The notes: generated from the letters alone by a model not told the origin. 64,000 nucleotides of DNA from Brachyspira hampsonii 30446 (GCF_000316195.1 NZ_JH994111.1:504571-568570); one strand, 5' to 3'. Shown: positions 28,382 through 37,707, counted from the first letter of the stretch. Numbers and translations are program-made.

Positions 28382-28424
28382 AAAAGGTAAGATACTATTA
28401 TATAATTAATATCTTACCTTTTTT
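28382..28424 (-). terminator. Terminator after mglB copy 2
   Basis: AAAAGGTAAGAT pairs with ATCTTACCTTTT. It separates copy 2 from copy 1, so copy 2 is probably a single-gene transcript. Confidence 0.8.
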
Positions 28425-28453
28425 ATTAAAATTAAATTTATAATTATTAAAAA

Positions 28454-29485
28454 TTATTTATATGCTTCAGCAGATTCATCTATATTTTCTAATGTAATAG
28501 CTCTATAAGGCACTCTTACAGCTTTTACATCATCTAGTTTATATTCTGTACCGCTTAATACATCTTTTCCATTTGCAGCATTAATAACCATATCAACCAC
28601 AGCTTTAGCCTGATCTTTAGGGCTTTGTAAAACAGTACCTACTACAGTTCCTTTTTTAATTTCTTCTATTATTTCAGGAATAGCATCAACTCCTACTATT
28701 GGTATAAATTTATTGCTGTCTCCTATGTTATAACCTTGTTTTTGAATAGATTTTAATGCTCCCAAAGCCATAGCATCATTATTTGAGAATATAAACTCTA
28801 TACTGTTTCCGTATTTTTCTATCCATGAATCAGCAGCTGTCTGTGCCTGAAGTATATCCCAATTAGCAGTATATTCATCTAATTGATCTATAGCTATTGA
28901 ATTATCATTTAATACTGCTTTAATTCTCTCTGTTCTGGCTTCTGCATCTGGGTGTCCTGCTTCTCCTTTCAATAGAACATATTGAATTTTGCCGTCTCCG
29001 TTTTTATCCCAAGCAGGATTTGCCTGCCAAGATTTAACCACTATATCTCCTTGTATATTTCCGGATTCCTCACTTAAAGTACCTACATACCATGCCTTAT
29101 CATAAAGCATCATATCTTCTTTACTTGGCTCTTTATTAAAAAATATTACAGGTATTCCTGTAGGTTTTATTTTGTTAATCATAAAACTAGCTGATGTGGA
29201 ATCTACTAAATTAATTGCTAATGCATTAACATTTCTCTGAATAGCAGCATCTACCTGATCATTTTGTTTAGCTTGATCATTTTCTGAATCATTCATTATA
29301 AATTTAGCTTTTCCATTTAGCATAGTTTCAATATTTCTTCTCATAAATGAAATAAAGGCATCATCATATCTGTAAATAGTAATACCTATCTCTATTTCAT
29401 TATTATCAGATTTTGAAGAATTGCTGCAGCTGATTAATGATATAAACAATAAAATTGATAAAATAGTAACTATTGCTTTATTCAT
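28454..29485 (-). CDS. MglB-like sugar-binding lipoprotein (copy 2)
   Basis: 343 residues from the ATG at 29485, which has GGAG in front; the upstream in-frame TTG is less likely. Lipobox cysteine in LISCSNS. It is strongly similar to copy 1, including RYDDAF, the calcium loop DKNGDGKIQ, GHPDAEAR, the Trp in TANWD, and NNDAMALG. One sugar contact differs: the position of E. coli Asn256 is Gln (TVLQSP). A related but possibly retuned sugar specificity is inferred. It likely shares the single MglAC membrane complex. Confidence 0.88.
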   Translation of the reverse strand: MNKAIVTILSILLFISLISCSNSSKSDNNEIEIGITIYRYDDAFISFMRRNIETMLNGKAKFIMNDSENDQAKQNDQVDAAIQRNVNALAINLVDSTSASFMINKIKPTGIPVIFFNKEPSKEDMMLYDKAWYVGTLSEESGNIQGDIVVKSWQANPAWDKNGDGKIQYVLLKGEAGHPDAEARTERIKAVLNDNSIAIDQLDEYTANWDILQAQTAADSWIEKYGNSIEFIFSNNDAMALGALKSIQKQGYNIGDSNKFIPIVGVDAIPEIIEEIKKGTVVGTVLQSPKDQAKAVVDMVINAANGKDVLSGTEYKLDDVKAVRVPYRAITLENIDESAEAYK

Positions 29486-29570
29486 AAAAAACTCCAATTT
29501 TTTATATAATAATATTCTAGTTTATTAAAAAAAAATATATAAGTCAAATTGAATTATGAAAAAATATAAT

Positions 29571-30590
29571 TTATTTATATATTTTTATTGCAGTATCTAT
29601 ATTATATTTAGTTACGGGTATATATGGTATAACAATGTATTTATTATTGTAAAAATTGAAATGCAGCCCTTCCAAAGGGGATTTACCATTTATAATATTG
29701 CTTGAAACAGAACATAAAGCCTGAGCTTGTATAGAAGGGTTCTGCATAACTGTTGCAAATATTCCATAATTATTTATTTCTTCCAAGCATTCAGGTATTC
29801 CATCTATCCCAACTATAGGAATATAATTTAGCATTCGGCTGCTGCTGTTATATCCCAATTCTTTTAATGTATCCAATGCTCCCAATGCCATATTATCATT
29901 ATTGCATATAATGTATTCTATTTTATCACCGTATTTATATATTATATTTTGCATTACTTCTGCTGCTTCATTTCTTTTTCCATTGGCTGAAACTTCTGCT
30001 AAAATATTTAATTTTATATTGTTTGAAGCTATGTATTTTTTCATGTATTCTGTTTTATTTATTGTATCATTATCATTCAAATCGCCTTTTAATATTACGC
30101 ATTGTATTTTTCCGTCCTGATTTTTATCCCAATTCATTCTATCTTTCCAGCTTTCTACTATTACTCTGCCTTGAGCATTTCCTGCCTCTTCGCTTATTCC
30201 TCCTATATACCAAACTTTATCATAAGTTTTTAGAACTTCTAATCCGGGATCTCTATTAAAAAATATTAAAGGTTTATTATTTATGCTTATTTTATCTAAT
30301 ACTTTCTGAGCTTGTGTTTTATCTACCAAATTTATAGCTAATAGACTTACATTTTTTTGTAAGAACATATCTATTTGACCGTTTTGAGTTGATTGGCTAT
30401 TGTAAGAGTCTGACATAATCAGAGAAGTATTTTTATTTATATTTTTTTCTATGTATTGCTTTAAATATTTCATATAACTGTCATCATATCTATAAAGTGC
30501 CACACCCATAGAATTTATTTTTCTTTGCGTATACAATAATACAGAAGATGATAATAATACTGTTAATAATAAAATAATAAATCTTTTCAT
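29571..30590 (-). CDS. Divergent MglB-like binding protein without lipobox (copy 3)
   Basis: 339 residues with an N-terminal hydrophobic signal (MKRFIILLLTVLLSSSVLLY) but no cysteine, so it is secreted or uncleaved rather than lipid-anchored. The fold and calcium loop (DKNQDGKIQ) are kept, yet most sugar contacts have changed: Phe16 equivalent is Tyr, His152 is Asp, Arg158 is Lys, Trp183 is Gly and Asn256 is Gln. It probably binds something other than galactose/glucose or has a regulatory/receptor role. It has the best promoter in the cluster (perfect consensus, 16-base spacer) and a TAGGAG site. Confidence 0.82.
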   Translation of the reverse strand: MKRFIILLLTVLLSSSVLLYTQRKINSMGVALYRYDDSYMKYLKQYIEKNINKNTSLIMSDSYNSQSTQNGQIDMFLQKNVSLLAINLVDKTQAQKVLDKISINNKPLIFFNRDPGLEVLKTYDKVWYIGGISEEAGNAQGRVIVESWKDRMNWDKNQDGKIQCVILKGDLNDNDTINKTEYMKKYIASNNIKLNILAEVSANGKRNEAAEVMQNIIYKYGDKIEYIICNNDNMALGALDTLKELGYNSSSRMLNYIPIVGIDGIPECLEEINNYGIFATVMQNPSIQAQALCSVSSNIINGKSPLEGLHFNFYNNKYIVIPYIPVTKYNIDTAIKIYK

Positions 30591-30619
30591 TTATATATAC
30601 TCCTAATAATGACTTTTAA

Positions 30620-30647
30620 ATTATAGTAAAATAGTTTTTATTGTCAA
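30620..30647 (-). promoter_or_regulatory. Consensus promoter of mglB-like copy 3
   Basis: TTGACA (30647-30642), 16-base spacer, TATAAT (30625-30620) on the minus strand, about 30 bases before the ATG. Confidence 0.75.
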
Positions 30648-30805
30648 GTTTATAAATATTCAAATATGATTTTTATATTATGAAAGTTTGTTTTTTATAT
30701 TAATCTTATATAAAAATATAAGAATTTTTTTTAGTTATTAGAAAATATAATTTTATGTTTTTTTATTTTTGAAAATGATTTATAATATTAAAATATAAAA
30801 AAATA

Positions 30806-31882
30806 ATGGATTTTAATGTTATGAATAAAGTAGAAGTAAAAATAAAAAATGATGTAAATATTAATTATGATATTTTAGTTCAAAATGGATTAATAAAAGA
30901 TACAGGTAAATTAGTAAAAAATATACTAAGAGGAAAAAGAGCTTTAATAGTTACAGATGATATAGTAAATAAACTTTATACTGATATAGTAAAAAAAAGT
31001 TTGGAAAAAGAAGATATTATCACTTCTGTATGCGTTCTTACTCATGGAGAATCAAATAAAAATATAGAAAGCATTAATAATATATTTTCATCATTGGCAA
31101 AAAATGAATTAAGCCGCAAAGATATAATAATAGCATTAGGCGGCGGTGTAGTAGGGGATATGGCGGGATATGCTGCTGCTGTTTGGATGAGGGGTATTGA
31201 TTTTGTGCAGATTCCTACTACTTTGCTTGCATGTGTTGATTCTTCTGTAGGCGGAAAAACAGGAATTAATATAAAAGAGGGTAAGAATTTAGTAGGTGCT
31301 TTTCATAGCCCTAAACTTGTTATAATAGACAGCAATACTTTATTAAGTCTTCCTAAAAGGGAGTTTAATGAAGGAATGGCTGAGGTGATAAAGCATGCAT
31401 TTTTATTTGATGAAAAACTTTTAGAGCTTATAGAGGATCACTGTTATAATAATGCTGAATTAGATATGGATTATATACTTAAAAGAAATTGTGAATTAAA
31501 GGCTCATATTGTAGAAATAGACTATAAAGAACAGAAAGAAAGAATGTTTTTGAACTTCGGGCATACTATAGGGCATAGTGTGGAAAATGCTGCAGGTTAT
31601 GGTGTGCTGCTTCATGGTGAGGCTGTTTCTATCGGCATGATTTTTGCCATAGAGTACGGTATTAGAAAATCTATAACAAAAGATAAAAATATATTAGAAA
31701 GAGCTAAAAATATATTGTCATCATGTTCTTTGCCTGTAACTATACCTGATAATATAGATTTGAAAGAGGCTATTAAACTCGATAAAAAAAGAAGCGATGA
31801 TAAAATCAATTTTGTATTTTTGGAATCTATTGGAAAACCTTGCATTGAAAAAGTGAGTATTGAAGATATTTTAAATGAATAA
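30806..31882 (+). CDS. aroB: 3-dehydroquinate synthase
   Basis: 358 residues. It converts DAHP to 3-dehydroquinate, step two of the shikimate pathway, using NAD and a divalent metal. Visible: GGGVVGDMAGYAA (NAD loop), PTTLLACVDSSVGGKTGIN, and the metal ligands Glu in FNEGMAEVIKHA, His in NFGHTIGHS and His in LLHGEAVS. The start could be the Met at codon 6 (30821); neither start has a clear ribosome site. A TATAAT lies about 20 bases upstream. Other aro genes are not adjacent. Confidence 0.94.
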   Translation: MDFNVMNKVEVKIKNDVNINYDILVQNGLIKDTGKLVKNILRGKRALIVTDDIVNKLYTDIVKKSLEKEDIITSVCVLTHGESNKNIESINNIFSSLAKNELSRKDIIIALGGGVVGDMAGYAAAVWMRGIDFVQIPTTLLACVDSSVGGKTGINIKEGKNLVGAFHSPKLVIIDSNTLLSLPKREFNEGMAEVIKHAFLFDEKLLELIEDHCYNNAELDMDYILKRNCELKAHIVEIDYKEQKERMFLNFGHTIGHSVENAAGYGVLLHGEAVSIGMIFAIEYGIRKSITKDKNILERAKNILSSCSLPVTIPDNIDLKEAIKLDKKRSDDKINFVFLESIGKPCIEKVSIEDILNE

Positions 31883-31918
31883 ATTACTTTGATATTTATA
31901 CTTTATTGTTATACTAAT

Positions 31919-32256
31919 AGACTTGTTTCAAAACTACTTGACAAGATTATATATAAAAATTTCGTAATTTTATAATTTATAAAATAATGTTTGACATGTT
32001 TTATAAATTATTATTTTAGTATATAAATATGCAGTCTTTCGCCTGCCGTAGGCACACACAGTGAGGCGTACTTCGTATGCTTCTCGTCGTAGGCGTACTT
32101 CGTATGTGCCACACCGAAGGCGGACAGCGTCACAAAAGAAGTGGTGTTTTACGAAGTACGCAGAGCGGTGCACGACTGTGAAGCCCCAACTATAATCAAA
32201 AAAATATTAAATTAAAAAAACATAAATATTAAAAATTTGAGTTTTGAAACAAGTCT
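31919..32256. mobile_element. MITE copy 5
   Basis: 338 bp, the longest copy. Perfect AGACTTGTTTCAAAACT / AGTTTTGAAACAAGTCT ends and AAT on both flanks. The enlarged core carries two TACTTCGTATG units plus CGCCTGCCGTAGGC and CGAAGTACG palindromes. Two small frames inside are chance. Confidence 0.82.
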
Positions 32257-32339
32257 AATGTCTTTAATATTAAATTCTATTAATAAAATATTCTATAGAT
32301 ATTATAATTTGTTTGAATGAAGAAATAAGAAGAAATAAT

Positions 32340-32377
32340 AAGAGGCATTAACTTTTTATAAGCTAATGCCTCTTTTT
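32340..32377. terminator. Terminator downstream of flavodoxin
   Basis: AAGAGGCATTA pairs with TAATGCCTCTT, with T-runs on both strands. It lies just after the flavodoxin stop. Confidence 0.8.
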
Positions 32378-32398
32378 TGTTTTAGGATTTATTTTTAC

Positions 32399-32830
32399 TT
32401 ATGCTTTCACCAATGCCTCGCCTAAACTAACACATTCACTTACAGCATTATCATCTGGAGTGAGATTGACAATAAGTCCGTCTTTAACTAAAGAAGCACC
32501 TGCAGAACTTACATCTTCCTGCCAAGTTCTCATCCATTCGCCGTCGCCCCAGTCATAAGAACCAAATAATGCAACTTTTTTACCAGATAAACTTCCTTTT
32601 ACAGAATCATAAAAAGGCTGAAATTCTGATTCTTCCAAAACTTCTGCTCCCATAGCAGGACAGCCTAATGCTATTTTTGAATAGTTATTTATATTTGCAG
32701 CATCAAAGTCAGATACACTGAAAATATCAGCCTCTCCTCCGGCATTTTCTATACCTTTTTTTACATTCTGAGCCATTAATTCAGTATTACCTGTGCCGCT
32801 CCAATATATTATTCCTATTTTATTACTCAT
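32399..32830 (-). CDS. Flavodoxin
   Basis: 143 residues, short-chain flavodoxin. The N-terminal YWSGTGNTELMA is the FMN phosphate loop; ALGCPAMGAE and FGSYDWGDGEWM are the two loops that sandwich the isoalloxazine ring. It replaces ferredoxin as electron carrier when iron is short. Strong AAGGAGG ribosome site. It lies downstream of a DUF3793 gene, a pairing seen in anaerobes and consistent with iron-linked control. Confidence 0.93.
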   Translation of the reverse strand: MSNKIGIIYWSGTGNTELMAQNVKKGIENAGGEADIFSVSDFDAANINNYSKIALGCPAMGAEVLEESEFQPFYDSVKGSLSGKKVALFGSYDWGDGEWMRTWQEDVSSAGASLVKDGLIVNLTPDDNAVSECVSLGEALVKA

Positions 32831-32882
32831 CTTATTACCTCCTTAGTAATAAATAATAATTTTTATTTATAAAGCCAAATAT

Positions 32883-32939
32883 AAAAATTGTGAGCATATA
32901 GCAAATTCATTTGCTATATATTTTTAGCGAACAATTTTT
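32883..32939 (-). terminator. Nested hairpin between DUF3793 gene and flavodoxin gene
   Basis: A perfect 11-bp stem (ATATAGCAAAT / ATTTGCTATAT, 2-base loop) lies inside an outer AAAAATTGT / ACAATTTTT pair. It could end or attenuate the DUF3793 transcript before flavodoxin. Confidence 0.6.
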
Positions 32940-32943
32940 ATTA

Positions 32944-33510
32944 TTATAAATAATGAAGTTTGTAATCGTCCATTATCTCCAAAATGCCCTTTCCTTTTAG
33001 AAATGTATTTATATAAAAATTTCTGCATCTATTATAATTATCAAAAGTTTTTAGAGCTTCCTTTTTATTATGATACACTTTCCAATATCCTGTATATAAA
33101 CTATTTTTTCCATAGTTGTTTATAAAGCCGTTTATATCTATAAGCGGATAGCCTAAAAATATACCTATTTCATGGGGAAAAGTTTTAGAATACTGCATTC
33201 TTTTTTTCAAAATCCCTATACTTTCATATGTATTTTTTGACTTATATCCGTAATTTCTCAAAAACTTAAAAATATTATCATCTGATAAATAATTTTCTAA
33301 TGCTTTTTTGTTATAAACATAAACTACAGCCTTATTATCATAGTATTTTATTACAGCTACATTTATACCTCTTTTGTTTAGAATATTATTATATAAAGAA
33401 ACTTTTTTATTAAGTTCTTCTTTATTGTTATATTCATAAGTAAATATATTAGCTATTTTTATACCTGATAAAGCAGGTGCACAATGGTTAATAATTAATT
33501 TGTCAAACAT
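32944..33510 (-). CDS. DUF3793 family protein
   Basis: 188 residues. HCAPALSGIKIANIF at the N-terminus and FPHEIGIFLGYPLIDINGF plus YTGYWKVY in the middle match the conserved blocks of DUF3793 as I know them from clostridia and other gut anaerobes. Function unknown; it is often next to flavodoxin or iron-uptake genes. AGGAG lies before the ATG. Two copies of a palindromic site lie in its promoter (see the regulatory entry), suggesting it and possibly flavodoxin are repressed by a metal- or redox-sensing regulator. Confidence 0.78.
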   Translation of the reverse strand: MFDKLIINHCAPALSGIKIANIFTYEYNNKEELNKKVSLYNNILNKRGINVAVIKYYDNKAVVYVYNKKALENYLSDDNIFKFLRNYGYKSKNTYESIGILKKRMQYSKTFPHEIGIFLGYPLIDINGFINNYGKNSLYTGYWKVYHNKKEALKTFDNYNRCRNFYINTFLKGKGILEIMDDYKLHYL

Positions 33511-33522
33511 TCAATCTCCTAT

Positions 33523-33584
33523 TGTTAGAGTATTCTAACATATAGTTTAAAAATTGTCAATAGATTTGTTAGTATATTCTAACA
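33523..33584 (-). promoter_or_regulatory. Promoter with two palindromic operators upstream of DUF3793
   Basis: On the minus strand, -35 TTGACA (33560-33555), 17-base spacer, -10 TAGAAT (33537-33532). The palindromes TGTTAGAGTATTCTAACA (33523-33540) and TGTTAGTATATTCTAACA (33567-33584) are centred 44 bases apart; one covers the -10 and one lies above the -35. Confidence 0.7.
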
Positions 33585-33621
33585 TTTTTTAAAAATTTTA
33601 TTATTTTTTAATTTTTAAGAA

Positions 33622-34545
33622 TTATACAAAACTAATAATTATACAGAATATCAATGACATTATAATTTGAAGCGACAAGAAACCGGATATAAATTTATTA
33701 ATTTTATCATTATTGGTGTACATTAATAGTATGAAAGGCGATGGAGAGAGAAAATATATAATCATAGACTTTACAAGAATTGAATTTACAACTATAATTT
33801 TTGACATAACAAATAAAGTTAATGATATTAACACAGCCATAGTAGCAAATCTTACAAAGAATAATTTAATTGCTTTTTTGAATATGTCTATTTCAAATTC
33901 AAGTTCGGCACCTATACATATTAATATCATAGGGGATAAAGGCTCTGTTAAAAAAGATATTATTCTATTGTATGTAGACGATAAATTTGAATTATCAATT
34001 TTTTCTCCTAAATTGAATAAAGCTCCTATTATACCTAATATAAGGCTTATTATTATTGGGCTTTGGAATATAGATTTTATTATTTGTTTAGCACTTTGCT
34101 TATTTCCTGATATTAAAGTTAATCCTGTTGTAACTACTGTAAAAACAAATATATTATTTACCATATCCATTTGTATTATTTGAAAGAGATTATCTTTACC
34201 TATAATCATATTAAGTACAGCTAAAGCAAACATTCCGCTTTCAATACAGGTATTTGTATAAGGTACATATTTTTTTATATTATCTGTAAATAATGGTTTG
34301 TACAAGAAGCCTAATAAATATGCTGCAAATATAATTATAAAACCAGCTATTATTAATACTATAGAATCCTTATTAAATGTGCCATGAATAATGATATTAA
34401 AAAAAGTGAATGGAAGAAATAAATTAACTGCCAAATTTTTTATAGTTTTTATTCCTTCATTACTGATTATATTGAAATGTTTTAATATTTTACCGAATGC
34501 TATCAAAACAAATATCGGAAGTATTAATTCTATAATAGTATACAT
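33622..34545 (-). CDS. AEC family transporter (auxin efflux carrier-like)
   Basis: 307 residues from the ATG at 34545; the frame extends 20 codons further upstream, but that part is not family-like. Ten hydrophobic helices; ILPIFVLIAFGKILKHFNII at the start and NLFLPFTFFNII soon after match the AEC family, which exports or imports organic acids such as malate. Substrate unknown. GGGTAAA precedes the chosen start. It is upstream of the DUF3793 gene on the same strand, but the operator-promoter lies between them, so they are separate units. Confidence 0.8.
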   Translation of the reverse strand: MYTIIELILPIFVLIAFGKILKHFNIISNEGIKTIKNLAVNLFLPFTFFNIIIHGTFNKDSIVLIIAGFIIIFAAYLLGFLYKPLFTDNIKKYVPYTNTCIESGMFALAVLNMIIGKDNLFQIIQMDMVNNIFVFTVVTTGLTLISGNKQSAKQIIKSIFQSPIIISLILGIIGALFNLGEKIDNSNLSSTYNRIISFLTEPLSPMILICIGAELEFEIDIFKKAIKLFFVRFATMAVLISLTLFVMSKIIVVNSILVKSMIIYFLSPSPFILLMYTNNDKINKFISGFLSLQIIMSLIFCIIISFV

Positions 34546-34788
34546 TTTTTTACCCAAATATCTTATTATGATATATAGTATATAAAATATTATATAAATA
34601 ATCAAAATTTATCATAATAAAATATTTGCTTTTTTTAAAATTTTTATTATAATTGTAGAATATTCATAAACTTTTTACTTTTTTGATTTTTAGCTTTTAT
34701 ATATTTAGACTTTATATATTCACTTTAATACTTTTATATTTAATCTTTAACCTTTAAAGAATAATAACTAAATTAAGGAGTTTATATT

Positions 34789-36705
34789 ATGGCAGAAAAA
34801 CAAATATTAAATTTTGAAGCCGAAACTAAACAAATATTAAATTTAATGGTGCATTCTATATACACTCATAAAGAAATATTTTTAAGAGAGCTTATTTCAA
34901 ATGCAAGCGATGCATTAGACAAAGCAAGATTTGAATCTATAACGAACAGCGATAAATATAAAGATATAGATAATTTAAGAATAAAAATAGATACAGACGA
35001 ACAAAACAGAACTCTAACCATTCAGGATAATGGTATCGGTATGACTAGAGAAGATGTTATCAATAATATAGGTTCTATCGCAAGAAGCGGTACTAAGGCA
35101 TTTTTAGAAAAGATACAGAAAGATAAAGAAGCATCAAAAGAAAGCGGTATTGATTTGATAGGGCAGTTTGGGGTTGGTTTTTACTCTGCTTTTATGGTTG
35201 CTGATAATATTGTAATAGAGACAAAGCATGTTGACAGTGAAAAAGGCGTTCGTTGGGAAAGTAATGGAGACGGATCTTACTCTATAGAAGATATTGATAA
35301 AACTGATAGAGGAACTAAGATTATTTTAAAATTAAAAGGAAAAGATGAAAAATTAGAAGAAGATGGTTTTATTGATGATGATTACTGCAATAAATATACT
35401 TTGGAGAGTTTAATACATAAATATTCTAATTATGTTCATTATCCTATAGTTATGGATATGCCTATACCAAAAAAGGATGAAAATGAAGTTCAGCAGTATG
35501 AAGAAAAAACTATAAACTCTATGATAAGTATATGGCAGAAATCAAAAAGTGATGTTAAGCCGGAAGAATATAATGAGTTTTATAAAGAGCATTTTCATGA
35601 TTATGCTGATCCTTTCGAGGTTATACATACTAAAGCAGAAGGTACTATAGAATATACTGCACTTTTATTTATACCTTCAAAAGCTCCTTTCAATTTCTTA
35701 CACCCTGATTTTGAAAGAGGACTTGAACTTTATTCAAGAAATGTATTTATAATGAGTAAATGCAAAGACTTACTTCCTGAATATTTAAAATTTGTAAGAG
35801 GATTAGTTGATTCTCCAGACTTCTCACTTAATATTTCAAGAGAGATTTTGCAGCATAGCACTCAATTAAAAAGAATAGCTTCTAATGTTGAAAAGAAAAT
35901 TTTAGATGCTTTAGAAAATATACTTAAAAACGATAGAAAAAGATATGAGAAATTCTTCAAAGAGTTCGGTGAATCTATAAAAATAGGAATATACTCTGAT
36001 TTCAGCAAAAAAGATAAACTTGCAAATCTTTTATTATTTGAATCTTCTAGTACAGCAGAAGGAGATTATACTACATTAGCAGAATATAAATCAAGAATGA
36101 AAGAAGGTCAGGAGTTTATATATTATGCTGCTGCTAAGGATAAATCTGCTATAGAAAAACTTCCTCACATGGAAGGAATGAAAGAGAAAGGCTATGAAGT
36201 GTTATACTTTACTGACAGAGTAGATGAGTTTATGATTAGCATGATGATAGAGTTTGACGGTACTAAACTTCATTCTATACTTCAGGCTGATAATTCTGAA
36301 AATAAAGATGAAAACAAAGACAGTGCCAATAAAGAAGTTCTTAATGCAATAAAAGATGTATTAGGTTCTGGTAAAGTTGCAGAAGTAAGAGAAACTAACA
36401 GACTTAAAGAAAGTGTTGTTTGTTTATCAAATAAAGAGGATTCTATCAGCTTTAATATGGCTAAAGTTTTGGCTGAAACAGGAAATAATATGTTTGGTAT
36501 GAAGCCGGAGAGAGTATTAGAGATTAACACTTCTCATGATGTATTCAAAGCTATAGAAAAAGAATATAATGAAAATAAAGTTTCAGATCTCTTCAAAGAA
36601 TACAGCGAGCTTTTATATGATGAAGCATGTATACTTGAAGGACTTCCTCTTGAAGACCCAAAATTATTTGCTAGTAGAATGAGCAAATTAATGCTTAAAT
36701 TATAA
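34789..36705 (+). CDS. htpG: Molecular chaperone HtpG (Hsp90)
   Basis: 638 residues, normal length. N-terminal ATPase: EIFLRELISNASDALDKARFE, IQDNGIGMT, GQFGVGFYSAFMV and GTKIILKLK; middle domain with the catalytic Arg in SLNISREILQ; C-terminal dimerisation domain. There is no C-terminal MEEVD, as expected for bacteria. It folds and remodels client proteins with DnaK. Strong AAGGAG ribosome site. No CIRCE-like operator seen. Confidence 0.96.
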   Translation: MAEKQILNFEAETKQILNLMVHSIYTHKEIFLRELISNASDALDKARFESITNSDKYKDIDNLRIKIDTDEQNRTLTIQDNGIGMTREDVINNIGSIARSGTKAFLEKIQKDKEASKESGIDLIGQFGVGFYSAFMVADNIVIETKHVDSEKGVRWESNGDGSYSIEDIDKTDRGTKIILKLKGKDEKLEEDGFIDDDYCNKYTLESLIHKYSNYVHYPIVMDMPIPKKDENEVQQYEEKTINSMISIWQKSKSDVKPEEYNEFYKEHFHDYADPFEVIHTKAEGTIEYTALLFIPSKAPFNFLHPDFERGLELYSRNVFIMSKCKDLLPEYLKFVRGLVDSPDFSLNISREILQHSTQLKRIASNVEKKILDALENILKNDRKRYEKFFKEFGESIKIGIYSDFSKKDKLANLLLFESSSTAEGDYTTLAEYKSRMKEGQEFIYYAAAKDKSAIEKLPHMEGMKEKGYEVLYFTDRVDEFMISMMIEFDGTKLHSILQADNSENKDENKDSANKEVLNAIKDVLGSGKVAEVRETNRLKESVVCLSNKEDSISFNMAKVLAETGNNMFGMKPERVLEINTSHDVFKAIEKEYNENKVSDLFKEYSELLYDEACILEGLPLEDPKLFASRMSKLMLKL

Positions 36706-36770
36706 AAAATGTTTAAATAATTAAGATTTTTAACTGATTAGAAATAATTAGTTTATCAAAAACTTTAATA

Positions 36771-36803
36771 AAGGGCTTGAGTTTTAATACTTGAGCCTTT
36801 TTA
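36771..36803 (+). terminator. Terminator after htpG
   Basis: GGCTTGAGT pairs with ACTTGAGCC (two wobble pairs), followed by TTTTT. Confidence 0.7.
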
Positions 36804-36822
36804 TTTTGTAATTTATTTTAAA

Positions 36823-37027
36823 TCCCGCCCTTTAAACTTTATAACTATATTTGAAGTAAATAATTTTATTTATATTTAATACTTAAACTGTAAAAGCATG
36901 CCCACCCAAGCGTTTTTTAAATTTATGCACTTTAACAGCACGCGGTAAAAAATATTAAAATTTATAGTTTACATTATTATTATTGTTTATCTCTATTTTT
37001 AGAGCTAGTTTAACGCGTGGTTTAAAA
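36823..37027 (-). repeat. Four-box GC-rich dispersed element, copy C (reverse orientation)
   Basis: On the minus strand, ACGCGT at 37018, GCGTGC at 36943, GGGTGGGC at 36907 and GGGCGGG at 36830: offsets 75, 111 and 188, matching the other copies. It fills the gap between htpG and the next minus-strand gene; no gene is seen there. Confidence 0.75.
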
Positions 37028-37038
37028 TTTATTATTTT

Positions 37039-37707
37039 CTACCTGAAGAATGAAGCATATCTATAAGCTATTTGTATACCTAAATCTAAATTGCCATACG
37101 CCTCACCTTTTGTAATATCAGGTAAATCAATATTGTTAAGATTAAATCCCCAATCATAACCTAGGTATAATCCAATAGCTATAGCCATATCCTCTCTGAA
37201 AAATATATTATAATCAGCTACGAACTTTAAATATGTTCTAGGAGTTCCAGGTTTATTTGAAGTATAATCTTTTCCTTTATATTGTATTGTAAGAGCAGGT
37301 GTTACAGGCAGTCTTATTCCTATATCTAAACCTAAAGAGAAATTTCCTATATAAACTTTAGGCATTCCCCCAAAAGTAAGTGAACTAGATTCATAAATAT
37401 AATTAATATTTACATTATCTTTATGTATACTTGTTTTATTATATGAATAAGAAAAAGTAGCTAAGAAGCTCATACTCACTAAATCACTTATCCCTAAGTA
37501 GTATCCTAATCCTATACCAACGCCACCTTGAAAATTTACTTCATTTCCTGATGGTTTATATTGTGGGATACTTCCATGCGGAATCATTATACCCATTCCT
37601 ATAGGCACATTAACATTAAAATCAAGTCCATGTCTTATTATAGGATAAATATTTTGAGGTATAGCTAATATTATAAATAATATGATTATATATTGTTTTT
37701 TTATCAT
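37039..37707 (-). CDS. Predicted outer-membrane beta-barrel protein
   Basis: 222 residues from the ATG at 37707, which has GGA 8 bases upstream; a longer frame overlapping the PepSY-like gene is less likely. Signal peptide (MIKKQYIIILFIILAIPQNIYP) followed by alternating hydrophobic/polar strands with Gly and aromatic residues (GVGIGLGYYLGISDLVSMSFLATFSYSY). This pattern fits a small outer-membrane beta-barrel such as the OmpW/opacity type, but no family is certain. Last gene of a three-gene envelope operon. Confidence 0.6.
   Translation of the reverse strand: MIKKQYIIILFIILAIPQNIYPIIRHGLDFNVNVPIGMGIMIPHGSIPQYKPSGNEVNFQGGVGIGLGYYLGISDLVSMSFLATFSYSYNKTSIHKDNVNINYIYESSSLTFGGMPKVYIGNFSLGLDIGIRLPVTPALTIQYKGKDYTSNKPGTPRTYLKFVADYNIFFREDMAIAIGLYLGYDWGFNLNNIDLPDITKGEAYGNLDLGIQIAYRYASFFR

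Noticed and set aside
31970-32173. 67-codon minus-strand frame inside MITE copy 5
   Set aside because: It is made of the element's small hairpin repeats, with no ribosome site and no similar frame in other copies.
33713-34183. 156-codon frame opposite the AEC transporter gene
   Set aside because: It is the complement of membrane-helix codons of the transporter; no start signal or family match.
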